From the NCBI RefSeq assembly GCF_041770905.1, contig NZ_JBEUWX010000002.1, positions 620,001-684,000 of the forward strand: a DNA stretch of 64,000 nucleotides. Direction: 5' to 3'. Positions within the stretch are counted from its first letter, which is position 1. Every line of letters starts with the position of its first letter. Both the position numbers and the translations under genes were made by a program. Under the pieces are notes generated by a model. That model ran no database searches. It saw only the letters and a program-made list of their open reading frames with translations, and was not told the DNA's origin. This document shows positions 19,601-27,587 of the stretch, one piece after another. Source of the stretch: Propionivibrio hellwigii. GTDB lineage: Bacteria > Pseudomonadota > Gammaproteobacteria > Burkholderiales > Rhodocyclaceae.

Positions 19601-20434
19601 GCGCACAACGTCACCGTCGAACGCGAGGAGCTGATCAAGGCCGGCCTCTCCCCGGAAGAAGCCGAGAAGCGCGCCGCCTTCCGCGTCTATTCCGACAAGC
19701 CGGGCACATATGGCGCCGGCGTGGCCGATCTCCTCTTCAGCGGGCAGTGGGAGAAGACGGCTGACCTGGGCGAGATTTACATCGCCTGGGGCGGCTATGC
19801 CTATGGCGAAGGCGTCTATGGCGAAGCGCGACAGGACGATTTCCGCAAGCGTATGGGCAAGCTTGATCTGACGGTGAAAAACGAGTCGACGCGCGAGTAC
19901 GATATTTTCAGTTGTGTCGATTTCAACAACTACCACGGTGGTATGAACGCGGCGGTCAAGGCCGCGAGCGGGAAATACGTCCCCAGCTATTCGGGCGATT
20001 CATCCGACCCGCGCAAACCGCGCATCCGCTCTACGGATGAGGAAGGGCGTTTTATTTTCCGCACACGCGTGCTCAATCCAAAATGGATCGAAGGCATGAA
20101 ACGCCACGGTTACAAGGGTGCCGGCGATATGTCGTTCCTGATCGATATCTGCTATCACTGGGATGCTTCGTCCGGCATTCTGGAAGACTGGCAGTACAAA
20201 GAGATGGCGAAAACCTACGCCTTCGATCCGGAAATGCAACGCTTCTTCAAGGAACACAACCCTTACGCTTTGCAGAATATTGCCGAGCGCCTGCTGGAAG
20301 CGATCTCGCGCGGTCTTTGGGAAAACCCCGGCGAGGATAAGGAAAAACTGGAAGCACTGCTGCTTGATGCGGAAGGCGACATTGAGGATTCGCTGGCAAC
20401 CGGCATGCGCGAAGCCATAAAGGCAAGCGCATAA
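16613..20434 (+). CDS. cobN: Cobaltochelatase-type large subunit (CobN2)
   Basis: A 1273-aa CobN-family protein of normal length. It keeps the family signature HVGTHGTLEWMPGKSTGLS with His559 and His563, then LYPYIINNPGEG, DILPTGRNFFSVDP (about 860-870), and DFNNYHGGMNAA with His1108. CobN inserts Co2+ into hydrogenobyrinic acid a,c-diamide in the aerobic B12 pathway together with an AAA+ pair. In many bacteria that pair is ChlI/ChlD, as found here at 27.6-30.7 kb. Start ATG 16613 has an aaggaagcg ribosome-binding site; an upstream in-frame ATG at 16577 does not. It lies 90 bp after CobN1 in the same transcript. Confidence 0.9.
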   Translation: MNPAQHTVVVIDATATHLPLLGRAVAAFSPEETACLRVAAAGKDDLFDSKRIAAMAETIRSSSALVLLPHGGARSIPGIDALAEAAAGKLIHVQAGGMSSEDVELAREIGSDFGSEAYKRRHAYLREGGLNNLRGMLLTLARELGCDLPEPPAPEKLPREGLYHPDWRGGLLDRDAYLDWARARVGEDAPVIGMWFGNYAWQNGDLATYDALIAEIEAQGGIPLAVFHSRFRDAEVGNMSVAEVTEHFFKREGKTLIEALFSPMSFSLTQATPGSDQVLPELDVPTLQLILTYNPRAQWEETTQAVSPMDVSVNIAQPEFDGAIIGTVVATRDDIGVDPATGARLLVRKPVPDRCRHVVRWAMNWAKLRRTPPYERKVAIIFHQYPPRNDRLGCASGLDSFESVNVLLESMAAQGYRIDRRFENGEAIAFEMIDRLTSDRRYLQPAQMAERAVGTIDTPTALRWHAERSEKMQREMDEKWGPAPGVTFYHDGKLLVGGMVVGNVFLGVQPPRARMEEADQPVLQPDGQTIHDPYLPATHHYLGYYRWLREEFGAHAVIHVGTHGTLEWMPGKSTGLSRDCYPDAAISDIPHLYPYIINNPGEGTQAKRRSYCVILDHMIPPQTNAGKTEEFEKIEDLLEAAYYAKHEDPAKITLILEKVWALAAEAHLDADIGMTREAAEESPFDFFGKLHGYLETVDVTSINDGLHTFGQVPPPERFNETMVHLTRLPNGEVASLWDAVAAARGFDGEDLRDHPGELVPALGKTKGQVLSQILIDVRAAYDALDEAGWSDEAIRHETQARFNGSQRVADVLHFVHDGIRPKLQQITDEIKYALHGLDGGFVPPGGSGSPTRGRIDILPTGRNFFSVDPFKIPTPEAWEVGVRQADALVERYTQDEGKVPRQVGMVLWGVPTMSTRGDDMAQIFYMMGVRPVWNRHSGRVDGVEVIPLEERKYPRIDVTVRTSGFFRDAFPNLMETIDSAARMIAALKEPPEVNPLAHNVTVEREELIKAGLSPEEAEKRAAFRVYSDKPGTYGAGVADLLFSGQWEKTADLGEIYIAWGGYAYGEGVYGEARQDDFRKRMGKLDLTVKNESTREYDIFSCVDFNNYHGGMNAAVKAASGKYVPSYSGDSSDPRKPRIRSTDEEGRFIFRTRVLNPKWIEGMKRHGYKGAGDMSFLIDICYHWDASSGILEDWQYKEMAKTYAFDPEMQRFFKEHNPYALQNIAERLLEAISRGLWENPGEDKEKLEALLLDAEGDIEDSLATGMREAIKASA

Positions 20435-20680
20435 AAAATCTTTACGGCATTGAAAGTGCTTAAATCAGGTTAAGCATCTATGAATACCAGCCGGCCGGCC
20501 TGTGTCAGCGTATAACGGGCATTTGATACTTACGTTCAATACGGCAGAAATACTACGTGTTAGAAAATAGTATCTATTACTGACTCTTCACTATCGATAC
20601 AGATTTACAGAAGCCGGGCTTATTGGCTTTATGTTTCATGAAATCAGGCCTGCCCTGACTTGCACATTACACATTAATGA

Positions 20681-20905
20681 TTAATGCGATGTGCGTATCT
20701 TCGCCCGGGCGAGGATTTCCTGAGCCTGGCTGGCATATGTAGGATATTCGGCAAGCAGAATCTCGATGGCGTTGTGCATCGCCGCTTCGTGTTTTGCGCG
20801 GAATGGTTCCAGGAAGATATCCCAGGCGTCGTAGCGCGCGTAGTCGAGCGCACGGTAGGCGTATCTGAGCTCCTCAAAAACATTGCTTTTTACGTGGGCG
20901 TTCAT
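20681..20905 (-). CDS. Small hypothetical protein divergent from the LysR regulator
   Basis: A 74-aa soluble protein rich in Ala, Tyr, Arg and Glu, apparently all-helical and without Cys. It begins MNAHVKSNVFEEL; the ATG at 20905 has an aaagga ribosome-binding site 9 nt upstream, better than the longer ATG at 20941. It is transcribed away from the LysR gene at 21037, so their shared 131-bp AT-rich spacer may hold the LysR operator and make this gene a target. I do not recognise a family. The 246 bp between cobN2 and this gene show no further ORF. Confidence 0.6.
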   Translation of the reverse strand: MNAHVKSNVFEELRYAYRALDYARYDAWDIFLEPFRAKHEAAMHNAIEILLAEYPTYASQAQEILARAKIRTSH

Positions 20906-21036
20906 GTTTGATTTCCTTTGAAAAAACGATGGTTTCGACATGTCGTATGCGCAAACGTAGTGTACGTTTCTGATGAATATAAATAAAATATTACTTTTTG
21001 ATGTTTTGATAATTTATTAATATCCAAATCTTGGCG

Positions 21037-21924
21037 ATGGAACTCAGGCAACTTAGGTATTTCCTGGCGGTCAGCCGGCTGGGTAGTGTGACGCGAGCGG
21101 CGGAACAGTGCCATATTGCGCAGCCGGCGATTTCCGTTGCTATCCGCAATCTGGAAGAAGAATTGGGCGTCCAGTTGTTCGAGCGCTATCACAAGCGAAT
21201 TTCACTGACGCCTGCCGGCGCAGTGCTCCTGCGCCGGGGGGAGGATATTCTCAATCGCGTTGACAGCGCCATCAAGGAAATGGAGGATTTTGCCGATCTG
21301 CGACGCGGTGTCATCCGGGTTGGCATTACGCCGATGTTGGGCGCGGTTATTTTTCCTTATGTGCTCAGCAAGTTTCGTGCAGATCATCCAGCGCTGGAGC
21401 TTATCGTCGTCGAAGAAGGCGCTTTGACGATCGAATCGCTGCTCGAACAGGGCGAGCTGGATGTCGCGCTGATGTTTGTCCCGGAAACGCCGCCCGAACT
21501 GGCGGTATCACCGATCCTGCGTAGCGAGATCCATGTCTGCATGTCGCCGGACAATCCCTTGAGCGAGCGCGAACGCATTGCTTTCCCGAAGCTGAAAGAC
21601 GAGCCATTCATTCTGTTCAAGGAAAATTTTCTGTCGCGGCGGCTGGTGCTCCAGGAATGCGCCCGGCATCAGATGACGCCAAATATCGTGTTTTCGTCGA
21701 ACCAGATTGCGACGATCATTAGCTTGATCGAGCGTGGTGTCGGTATCGGCTTTTTACTCGAACACCTGGCGCAGGGCAAACCGAGAATCAAGGCATTGCG
21801 TCTGGCCAGACCGTTGTACCTCGAAGCGGGCTTAGTCTGGAATAAAAGCCGTTATCTTTCACAGTCGGCGCAAGCTTTTATCGATGCCATCCGGAGCTAT
21901 CCGCTCAAGGGCGACATGGCATGA
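21037..21924 (+). CDS. LysR-type transcriptional regulator
   Basis: A 295-aa LTTR. The winged helix-turn-helix occupies residues 1-60 (MELRQLRYFLAVSRLGSVTRAAEQ... AQPAISVAIRNLEEELGVQLFER). A substrate-binding type 2 periplasmic fold follows (about 90-290). The start is ATG 21037, not the TTG six bases upstream. It faces the small gene at 20681-20905 and is convergent with the minus-strand operon ending at 21944. The inducer is unknown. Sitting between the two riboswitch-controlled units, it may add a second control layer. Confidence 0.88.
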   Translation: MELRQLRYFLAVSRLGSVTRAAEQCHIAQPAISVAIRNLEEELGVQLFERYHKRISLTPAGAVLLRRGEDILNRVDSAIKEMEDFADLRRGVIRVGITPMLGAVIFPYVLSKFRADHPALELIVVEEGALTIESLLEQGELDVALMFVPETPPELAVSPILRSEIHVCMSPDNPLSERERIAFPKLKDEPFILFKENFLSRRLVLQECARHQMTPNIVFSSNQIATIISLIERGVGIGFLLEHLAQGKPRIKALRLARPLYLEAGLVWNKSRYLSQSAQAFIDAIRSYPLKGDMA

Positions 21925-21943
21925 ATTGCGCTTGCCGCGGGCG

Positions 21944-22702
21944 TTATTCGGCGTAGTCGGCTACTGCGCGGACGGCGAGGAAAAGCACGACGCCGGTGAT
22001 CAACGCCAGCGCGCCCAGCGCCAGGCAGGCTTCAGCGGTAAAGCCGGGCGAACGCAGCGCGATCGTCGCCTGCGTCAGTGGCAACGCACGCAAAGGGTAA
22101 GCCAGCCAGATCGGCAGGTTATCGAGCGGAAAAAACGTGCCACAGAAAAATCCCATCGGCGTGATCAGGAAGTTGGCGTAAGCCATGTGCTCCTCGGAGG
22201 TCTTTGTCTTAACGCCAACCAGGACGCCCAATGCAGCAAAACACACCATTTCGACGAGTAGCGCCAGCGGAAAAACCGGCGTCAGCATGGGGCGCCAGCC
22301 GGCCGCCAGCCCGGTGAGGGCGATCAGCGACGTCGCAATGAGCGCGCGGGCGAGGCCGGCGGCGATGTTGCCGGCGCAGATGGCGAACGGGCTGACCGGC
22401 GCCAGAATCACCAGCGCCCAGGTCCGATAATAGAAGCGGGAGAAATTAATGGCGCCGGCGACCCAGGAAAAGGCGTTGCTCATCGCCGTCATGCCGATGA
22501 GTCCGGGAATGAGGAACGACAGATAGTCGCTCCCGTCGATGCGTACCTGCCGGCCCAGCCCGAGGCCGAACACAAGCAGATACATCAAGGGAGTGATCAG
22601 TGAGGAGAGCGCATAGGTCGGGCGCACAATCCGCAACCGGAAGATCTGCATCTCGCGCAGAAAAATCGCCATTGCGCCGCTCAGGAATGAACGCGATGAC
22701 AT
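21944..22702 (-). CDS. ABC-2 type transporter permease (pair A)
   Basis: A 252-aa membrane protein of the ABC-2 exporter family (DrrB/NodJ-like) with six hydrophobic segments. It has a cytosolic start REMQIFRLRIVRPTYALSS, YLSFLIPGLIGMTAMSNAF and the family motif MGFFCGTFFPLDNLPIWL near residue 185. It is the last gene of the long B12-regulated operon, directly behind its ATPase (2-bp gap). Exporters of this class move lipids, polysaccharides, drugs or haem-like molecules out of the cytoplasm. The substrate here is unknown. Confidence 0.87.
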   Translation of the reverse strand: MSSRSFLSGAMAIFLREMQIFRLRIVRPTYALSSLITPLMYLLVFGLGLGRQVRIDGSDYLSFLIPGLIGMTAMSNAFSWVAGAINFSRFYYRTWALVILAPVSPFAICAGNIAAGLARALIATSLIALTGLAAGWRPMLTPVFPLALLVEMVCFAALGVLVGVKTKTSEEHMAYANFLITPMGFFCGTFFPLDNLPIWLAYPLRALPLTQATIALRSPGFTAEACLALGALALITGVVLFLAVRAVADYAE

Positions 22703-22704
22703 CG

Positions 22705-23451
22705 TTAACCTCCTGCGTTCAGCGCCAGTACGACATCCTCAAGCTTGTGCTTGGCATGACGCTCGCACAGCGCGGCGGGTGCGCCGCAATCGACGATGCG
22801 ACCACGCTGCATGAGGGCGACACGGTCGCACAGCGTTTCCGCCTCTTCGACATAATGCGTGGTCAGAATAATCGTGCATCCGCCTTCGCTCGCTTCATGG
22901 ATGAGTGACCACAGCGCGTGGCGGATGGCGGGGTCAAGGCCGGTCGTTGGCTCGTCGAGCAGCAGAACACGTGGGGCAGAAAGCAGAGCGCGGCCGATAA
23001 TCAGGCGTCGCCGCATGCCGCCGGAAAACTCTTCCGCCGGCCGGTCGGCGTGCGCTTCCAGCTCCAGACGCCGGAGCATGGCGGCAACGGCCGCGGACGG
23101 ATTATCCAGACGGTGCAGGCGCGCCTGAAAATCGAGGTTCTGCCGTGCGGTCAATTCCCGGTCGAGATTGTTTTCCTGGAAGACCAGACCGATCTGCTGG
23201 CGGACGCGATCGCGATCGCGCAGAACATCGTGGCCACCGATGGAAATGCGCCCGGAATCGGGGCGCTTGAGCGTCGCCAGCAACCCGATCAGCGTGCTTT
23301 TCCCGGCGCCGTTCGGGCCGAGCAGGCCGAATGTTTCGCCAGCGCCAATGGTCAGGTCGACGTTGTCGAGCGCTAATTGTGTGCCGTAGCGTTTGCAGAT
23401 CCGCTCGATCCGGATCATCGTCTCGCGGGTATGTGGGTCGATGGTGCTCAT
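22705..23451 (-). CDS. ABC transporter ATPase (pair A)
   Basis: A 248-aa ATPase with Walker A GPNGAGKST (about residue 43), Q-loop LVFQENNLD, signature EFSGGMRRRL, Walker B VLLLDEPTTGLD and switch His in TTHYVEEAE. This is the DrrA/CcmA-like set typical for ABC-2 exporters. ATG 23451 overlaps the stop of cbiZ (ATGA), so translation is coupled. It pairs with the permease at 21944-22702. Confidence 0.9.
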   Translation of the reverse strand: MSTIDPHTRETMIRIERICKRYGTQLALDNVDLTIGAGETFGLLGPNGAGKSTLIGLLATLKRPDSGRISIGGHDVLRDRDRVRQQIGLVFQENNLDRELTARQNLDFQARLHRLDNPSAAVAAMLRRLELEAHADRPAEEFSGGMRRRLIIGRALLSAPRVLLLDEPTTGLDPAIRHALWSLIHEASEGGCTIILTTHYVEEAETLCDRVALMQRGRIVDCGAPAALCERHAKHKLEDVVLALNAGG

Positions 23452-24668
23452 GAGGCGGCGCGATCTGTCGACAAGGCACTGATCTGCGCATCGACTTCCG
23501 CCAGCATGGTTTGCTGACGATCCCATTTCTCCGCATAACCGAGGCCCAGCGCCAAGGGCGCGACAAATGCCGGGTCGTCGCGTCCGGAAGCATCGCAACG
23601 CTCGGCCAGTGCGTCGTGGAAATGATGCCAGCGATCCGGCCGACCCGAGGCGGCAACGGCGATCTGCGCGCCCTGGCCGATCACCGCCTCGCGCTGGCAG
23701 GGCGCGGGCGCTATGCCCCAACCGATCTGGTCGTAGATATGCACCAGCGCAGCCACTGCGAGCACCACCGGCGGATCGCGGTCGAGCAGTTGCGGCGCCA
23801 GGCGCAGGCTGGCACGGGCGTCCTCGGAAAGCAGCGGCAACGTCGCCTCGATCAGCGCCTCGCCGGAGAAGCCGAAACGCTCCATCAGCCGCGCGCAGGA
23901 ACAGCGCTCGGCTGGATGCATTCCGTTCTGGAAGATCAGCGTTTCCTTGATCGCTTGGCGGACGGCCTTGCCGATCAGCTCGCCGGCACTCGTGTGGTGT
24001 CCGGCGCCGCGCAGCGGGCAGGCACGTCCGTTGCGCGGGACGCAGACGGCAATTTGGTCGGTGCCGGTGCCGGTCGCCAGGCTGGGCGAATAGCGTGAAG
24101 GCACCGACAGCTCTTGCAAAGCCGCCGTCTTGGCTTCCGTCGCCGTCATCACGGCGCGCACCAGGGCGCCGTCGAGCATTGGCTGGTTGAGCGCAATCAT
24201 GACATTGATGGTTCCGTGTGCAGGCGGCTGCTCGCGCGTAATCGGCTCGTAACGTCCGTCAAACTCGTAGCCGGACGCCGGATCACCAGCGCGTGCAGCG
24301 TTACCCTCGACGCCGCCGGTCGCCACCGCTAGCACGGCGATGTCGCGATACGTTTCCAACATAACGGCAAGGTTGCTCATGTTGGCGGCGGTGCCCAGTT
24401 GTGCGGCGCGCAGGCCGCCCAGGCCATTGCGTTCGAGCAGTGCGGCGGCATACAGATCGGGCCGGTCGAGCACGGCGCGCGAGGGATGGCGGGACAACGG
24501 CCCGGCCGGCTCGCAGGATTGGTGGTTATAGACGAGATCGAGATCGTCCATGATGCCGCCATTGTCCAGGCCTGTCGAAATCACGCGGTGCGGCGTGCGG
24601 AAGCGCAGCGCGACAAACTTGTCATTGCGGTGCAGTTCGATGGCATCGAAATAGGTATTTAACAGCAT
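23448..24668 (-). CDS. cbiZ: Adenosylcobinamide amidohydrolase with extra C-terminal domain
   Basis: About 406 aa. The N-terminal ~250 residues match CbiZ: STGLDNGGI with a following YNHQ, TAANMSNLAV, ATGGVEGNAARAGDPA, GTINVMIALNQ, and LATGTGTDQIAV before GELIGKAVRQAI. CbiZ cuts the aminopropanol arm of adenosylcobinamide to give adenosylcobyric acid, allowing imported corrinoids to be rebuilt with a new lower ligand. About 150 further residues (with a CSCARLMERFGF stretch and helical repeats) are not explained by the core family. ATG 24668 is chosen; ATG 24698 is also in frame. The gene lies between the radical SAM gene and ABC pair A. Confidence 0.85.
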   Translation of the reverse strand: MLLNTYFDAIELHRNDKFVALRFRTPHRVISTGLDNGGIMDDLDLVYNHQSCEPAGPLSRHPSRAVLDRPDLYAAALLERNGLGGLRAAQLGTAANMSNLAVMLETYRDIAVLAVATGGVEGNAARAGDPASGYEFDGRYEPITREQPPAHGTINVMIALNQPMLDGALVRAVMTATEAKTAALQELSVPSRYSPSLATGTGTDQIAVCVPRNGRACPLRGAGHHTSAGELIGKAVRQAIKETLIFQNGMHPAERCSCARLMERFGFSGEALIEATLPLLSEDARASLRLAPQLLDRDPPVVLAVAALVHIYDQIGWGIAPAPCQREAVIGQGAQIAVAASGRPDRWHHFHDALAERCDASGRDDPAFVAPLALGLGYAEKWDRQQTMLAEVDAQISALSTDRAAS

Positions 24669-24717
24669 GCTCCGTTTTCCTTTGTGTTCGGGTGACATTG
24701 TTCCCGTGCGTCGCCAT

Positions 24718-25818
24718 TCAGGACGTGTGGGCGGGCCGGTTCTCGATGGGGATGACGCGCCGACCCGTCGTGCCAATCGTGCTTGTCGTTGACGCGGTAA
24801 ATTTCGATTGACGGCTGACGGCTAGGCGCATCAGGCAGTCGAGCTTGCCGGCGCGTGGCGAGAGTAGCGCGAGTGAGGGGCAACGGCCGCGACAGCCGGT
24901 GGCCGCGCAACTGCCGCAGGCCGAGGTATCGGCGGGCAAACCGAGACGCAGGCGGGCGTAATCCGGCGCCGCCGCTGTGCCGCAATCATACTCCGGACGA
25001 CCGACCAGCGATGCGCATGGGTATAGCGCGCCGTCGGCGGTCAGTGCGGCGCCCAGGCCGAATTCGCTTGGGCAGTAGCCAGCGCCACCCCCACAGTCGG
25101 CAGCCGCCAGTTCGCGCAGCCGAATCGGCGTGCGACGATGGCGATTGACCCAGGCCAGCCGCTCGGAGAGTGCGAGAAACGCGTTCCGCAGCGCCGCCGG
25201 CGCGGCGAGGTCTTCTTCGCGGGCGCGCCCGGCCAGCCGCAGAATATCCAGACCCAATGAACGCGCCTGGCTAAATCCGGCAAGCAGCAGGCCAAGATCG
25301 GGCAAAGCGTCGACATTGTCGCGGCTGACCACCGCCGTCACGCCAAAGGGAATGCCGGCGGCTTCCAGGCGCGCCAGCCCGCGCAGCACATCGGCGCTGC
25401 GCCCGCGCACACGCTCATTGATGGCCGGTGGCCCATCAAGGCTGACGCCAACCCCCAGCCGGTAGCGCTTGACGAGGGCGATAAAGCGTTCGTCGATGGC
25501 AAGGCCGTTAGTCTGTACGCTGATGCGGGCGCTGCCCAGACGATGCGCCTGTTCGACGATCGCTTCGACGATATCGGGGACGAGTAACGGCTCGCCACCG
25601 GCAATCTGGATTTCGGTACCGGCATTCATACCAAGATTGCTTGCGGCCGTGGCAAAAACTTCCGGATCGAGATCGATTTCATGCACATCGCCGGCGCTCA
25701 TGTAGCAGTAACGGCAACGCAACTGGCAACGCGTCGTCGCCCAGACGACGAGGAGCTTCAGCCCCCTTACGTTTTGGAGTACGTCAGCGGCGGATGTTTT
25801 TGCAAGGTGCGCGGACAT
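24718..25818 (-). CDS. Radical SAM protein with SPASM-like C-terminus
   Basis: A 366-aa enzyme. The radical SAM cluster motif is CQLRCRYC near residues 30-37, followed by AGGEPLL, VQTNGLAID and SLDGP elements of the SAM-binding barrel. The C-terminal third holds many Cys (CGGGAGYC, LYPCASLV, CGSCAATGCRGRCP), as in SPASM/Twitch domains with extra 4Fe-4S clusters. Tetrapyrrole-modifying enzymes such as NirJ and AhbC/D belong to the same broad group, as do peptide-modifying enzymes. Its place beside cbiZ and chelatase genes favours a corrinoid or porphyrin substrate, but this is inference. ATG 25818 lies 25 bp after the upstream permease stop. Confidence 0.82.
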   Translation of the reverse strand: MSAHLAKTSAADVLQNVRGLKLLVVWATTRCQLRCRYCYMSAGDVHEIDLDPEVFATAASNLGMNAGTEIQIAGGEPLLVPDIVEAIVEQAHRLGSARISVQTNGLAIDERFIALVKRYRLGVGVSLDGPPAINERVRGRSADVLRGLARLEAAGIPFGVTAVVSRDNVDALPDLGLLLAGFSQARSLGLDILRLAGRAREEDLAAPAALRNAFLALSERLAWVNRHRRTPIRLRELAAADCGGGAGYCPSEFGLGAALTADGALYPCASLVGRPEYDCGTAAAPDYARLRLGLPADTSACGSCAATGCRGRCPSLALLSPRAGKLDCLMRLAVSRQSKFTASTTSTIGTTGRRVIPIENRPAHTS

Positions 25819-25843
25819 GGCGTTTGCGGGCCTCACTGCCGCC

Positions 25844-26590
25844 TCAGTCGCGTGCCTGGCCGACCGAGCGCAAGGCCAGAAAAAAGAGCAGCGCACCGGC
25901 GCTGGCAAGAATCATGAAATCCATCGGTTCGGGCGGCAGGCCAAGCGCATCGGCATGAATCGCATGTGATGCGTGCGTCAGCGGCAGCAGGGAAAGCAGG
26001 GTTTGCGCCCACTCGGGCAGGCGGTCGAGCGGAAACAGGGTACCGCCGAGAAAAGACATCGGCGTAATGATGAAAGACGACACCATCGACTGATCCGCGT
26101 GTGACCTGACGAGCATCGCCAGCAGGACACCGAGCGAGGCAAAAACCCAGGCATTGAGCGCCGCCGCAAGCAGGAAATACGGACCGATATGTAGCCGAAC
26201 GGAAAAGGCCAGTCCCATCAGCAAAATGACCGCAACGCCCAGCGCGGCGCGCGTCATGCCGGAGAGCGCCTCGCCCAGCACGTGCGCCGCGTTGGAAATC
26301 GGCGCCGCCTGGAATTCCTCGAAGACGTGCAGATAAAAACGGGCGATGTTGATTTCGGTGGCGATGCCGTAACTCTGCGTCATGCAGGTCATGGCGATGA
26401 GGCCGGGCAGGAGGAATTCGAGGTAAGAATGGCCGGCGAGCGGCGCGCTCCCACCCATCGCCGTTCCAAAGGCGACGAGGTACAGGAAAGGGAGCACCAT
26501 CATTGACGCCAGATGGTGGAAAAAACGATGCTTCAGGATCAGCATCTCGCGCAGATAGACTGCGCCAGTTCCCCGCAGCCCGGTCTTCAT
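25844..26590 (-). CDS. ABC-2 type transporter permease (pair B)
   Basis: A 248-aa ABC-2 permease with six predicted membrane helices. It has YLREMLILKHRFFHH at the N-terminus, YLEFLLPGLIAMTCMTQSYG, and the family motif MSFLGGTLFPLDRLPEW. It is a clear paralogue of pair A's permease, but different enough to suggest a different cargo or an obligate second transporter. Its start overlaps the stop of its ATPase by 4 bp (26587-26590). Confidence 0.87.
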   Translation of the reverse strand: MKTGLRGTGAVYLREMLILKHRFFHHLASMMVLPFLYLVAFGTAMGGSAPLAGHSYLEFLLPGLIAMTCMTQSYGIATEINIARFYLHVFEEFQAAPISNAAHVLGEALSGMTRAALGVAVILLMGLAFSVRLHIGPYFLLAAALNAWVFASLGVLLAMLVRSHADQSMVSSFIITPMSFLGGTLFPLDRLPEWAQTLLSLLPLTHASHAIHADALGLPPEPMDFMILASAGALLFFLALRSVGQARD

Positions 26591-27426
26591 GGCGTTACGC
26601 CCTTGCCTGTCATGCGCAGGAACGCATCTTCCAGATTGACGCGGCGCAGGTTGACAGAACCGGTCTGTCGGGCGACCGCCTGCCGGGCACTGTCATGGTC
26701 GGGAAAGTATTCAGTCTCGATTCCCCCCTCGACGATACGGTCGAGCGCCCATTCGCCGATCCGTGCCATCAGGGCGTGCGGCGTATCGAGTGCACGCAGC
26801 CTGCCTGCGTCAAGGAAAGCGACGCGGTTGGCAAGAAATTCGGCTTCCTCGATATAGTGCGTGGTCAGGAAGATCGTCGTTCCCTCGGCCTGGATCGTTT
26901 TGATCAGCCCCCACAGTCGCCGCCGCACTTCGGCGTCGAGTCCCGCCGTCGGCTCATCAAGAAAGAGGATGCGCGGTCGGTGCATCAGCGCCCGGGCAAT
27001 CATCAGCCGGCGCTTCATCCCTCCCGACAGCGTACCGACGCGCTGATCGCGGCGATCGGCCAGATCGACGGTCGCCAGCAGCGTTTCGGCGCGCTGTCGG
27101 CGGTCGGCAGCCCCCATGCCAAACAGCCGGCCATGGATATCCAGGTTTTCGGCCAGGCTGAGGTCGTTGTCAACATTGACGTGCTGGACGACCAGTCCGC
27201 ATTGCCGTTTGGCCGCCAGCGGCTCGCTTTCGATATCGAAACCGCTGAGCCTCGCCTTACCGCCTGAAGCGCGCGCCAAACCGCTGAGAATGCGGATGGT
27301 GGTCGATTTCCCGGCGCCATTCGGTCCAAGATAGGCGAACAGTTCGCCGGGGCGAACGTGCAGGCTGACGCCGGCCAGCGCCTCGCGCGTGCCGTAGCGT
27401 TTCTGCAGATTCTCCAGGATGATCAC
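26587..27426 (-). CDS. ABC transporter ATPase (pair B)
   Basis: About 279 aa. Walker A GPNGAGKSTT, signature TLSGGMKRRLMIARAL, Walker B ILFLDEPTAGLD and TTHYIEEAEF are all present, followed by a C-terminal extension of about 70 residues with a VNLEDAFLRMTG motif typical of ABC-2-associated ATPases. I prefer GTG 27426, which has an aaggg ribosome-binding site; GTG 27471 is in frame upstream. A 161-bp gap separates it from chlI, the largest gap in the operon. Confidence 0.85.
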   Translation of the reverse strand: MIILENLQKRYGTREALAGVSLHVRPGELFAYLGPNGAGKSTTIRILSGLARASGGKARLSGFDIESEPLAAKRQCGLVVQHVNVDNDLSLAENLDIHGRLFGMGAADRRQRAETLLATVDLADRRDQRVGTLSGGMKRRLMIARALMHRPRILFLDEPTAGLDAEVRRRLWGLIKTIQAEGTTIFLTTHYIEEAEFLANRVAFLDAGRLRALDTPHALMARIGEWALDRIVEGGIETEYFPDHDSARQAVARQTGSVNLRRVNLEDAFLRMTGKGVTP

Positions 27427-27587
27427 ACGCAGGCCCTTGCTTAAGCTGGGTAGCAACAAGCACCGTAGCACGATGAATACGATAACGGATTATGGAAGGC
27501 GCGCGGATTGTGTCCGGCGCTGTGTCGCCGTGTTGCCCTTCCGCATTTGCGTTGCTTCATGCCTGCCCCTATCTTGCACGCGGCTAC

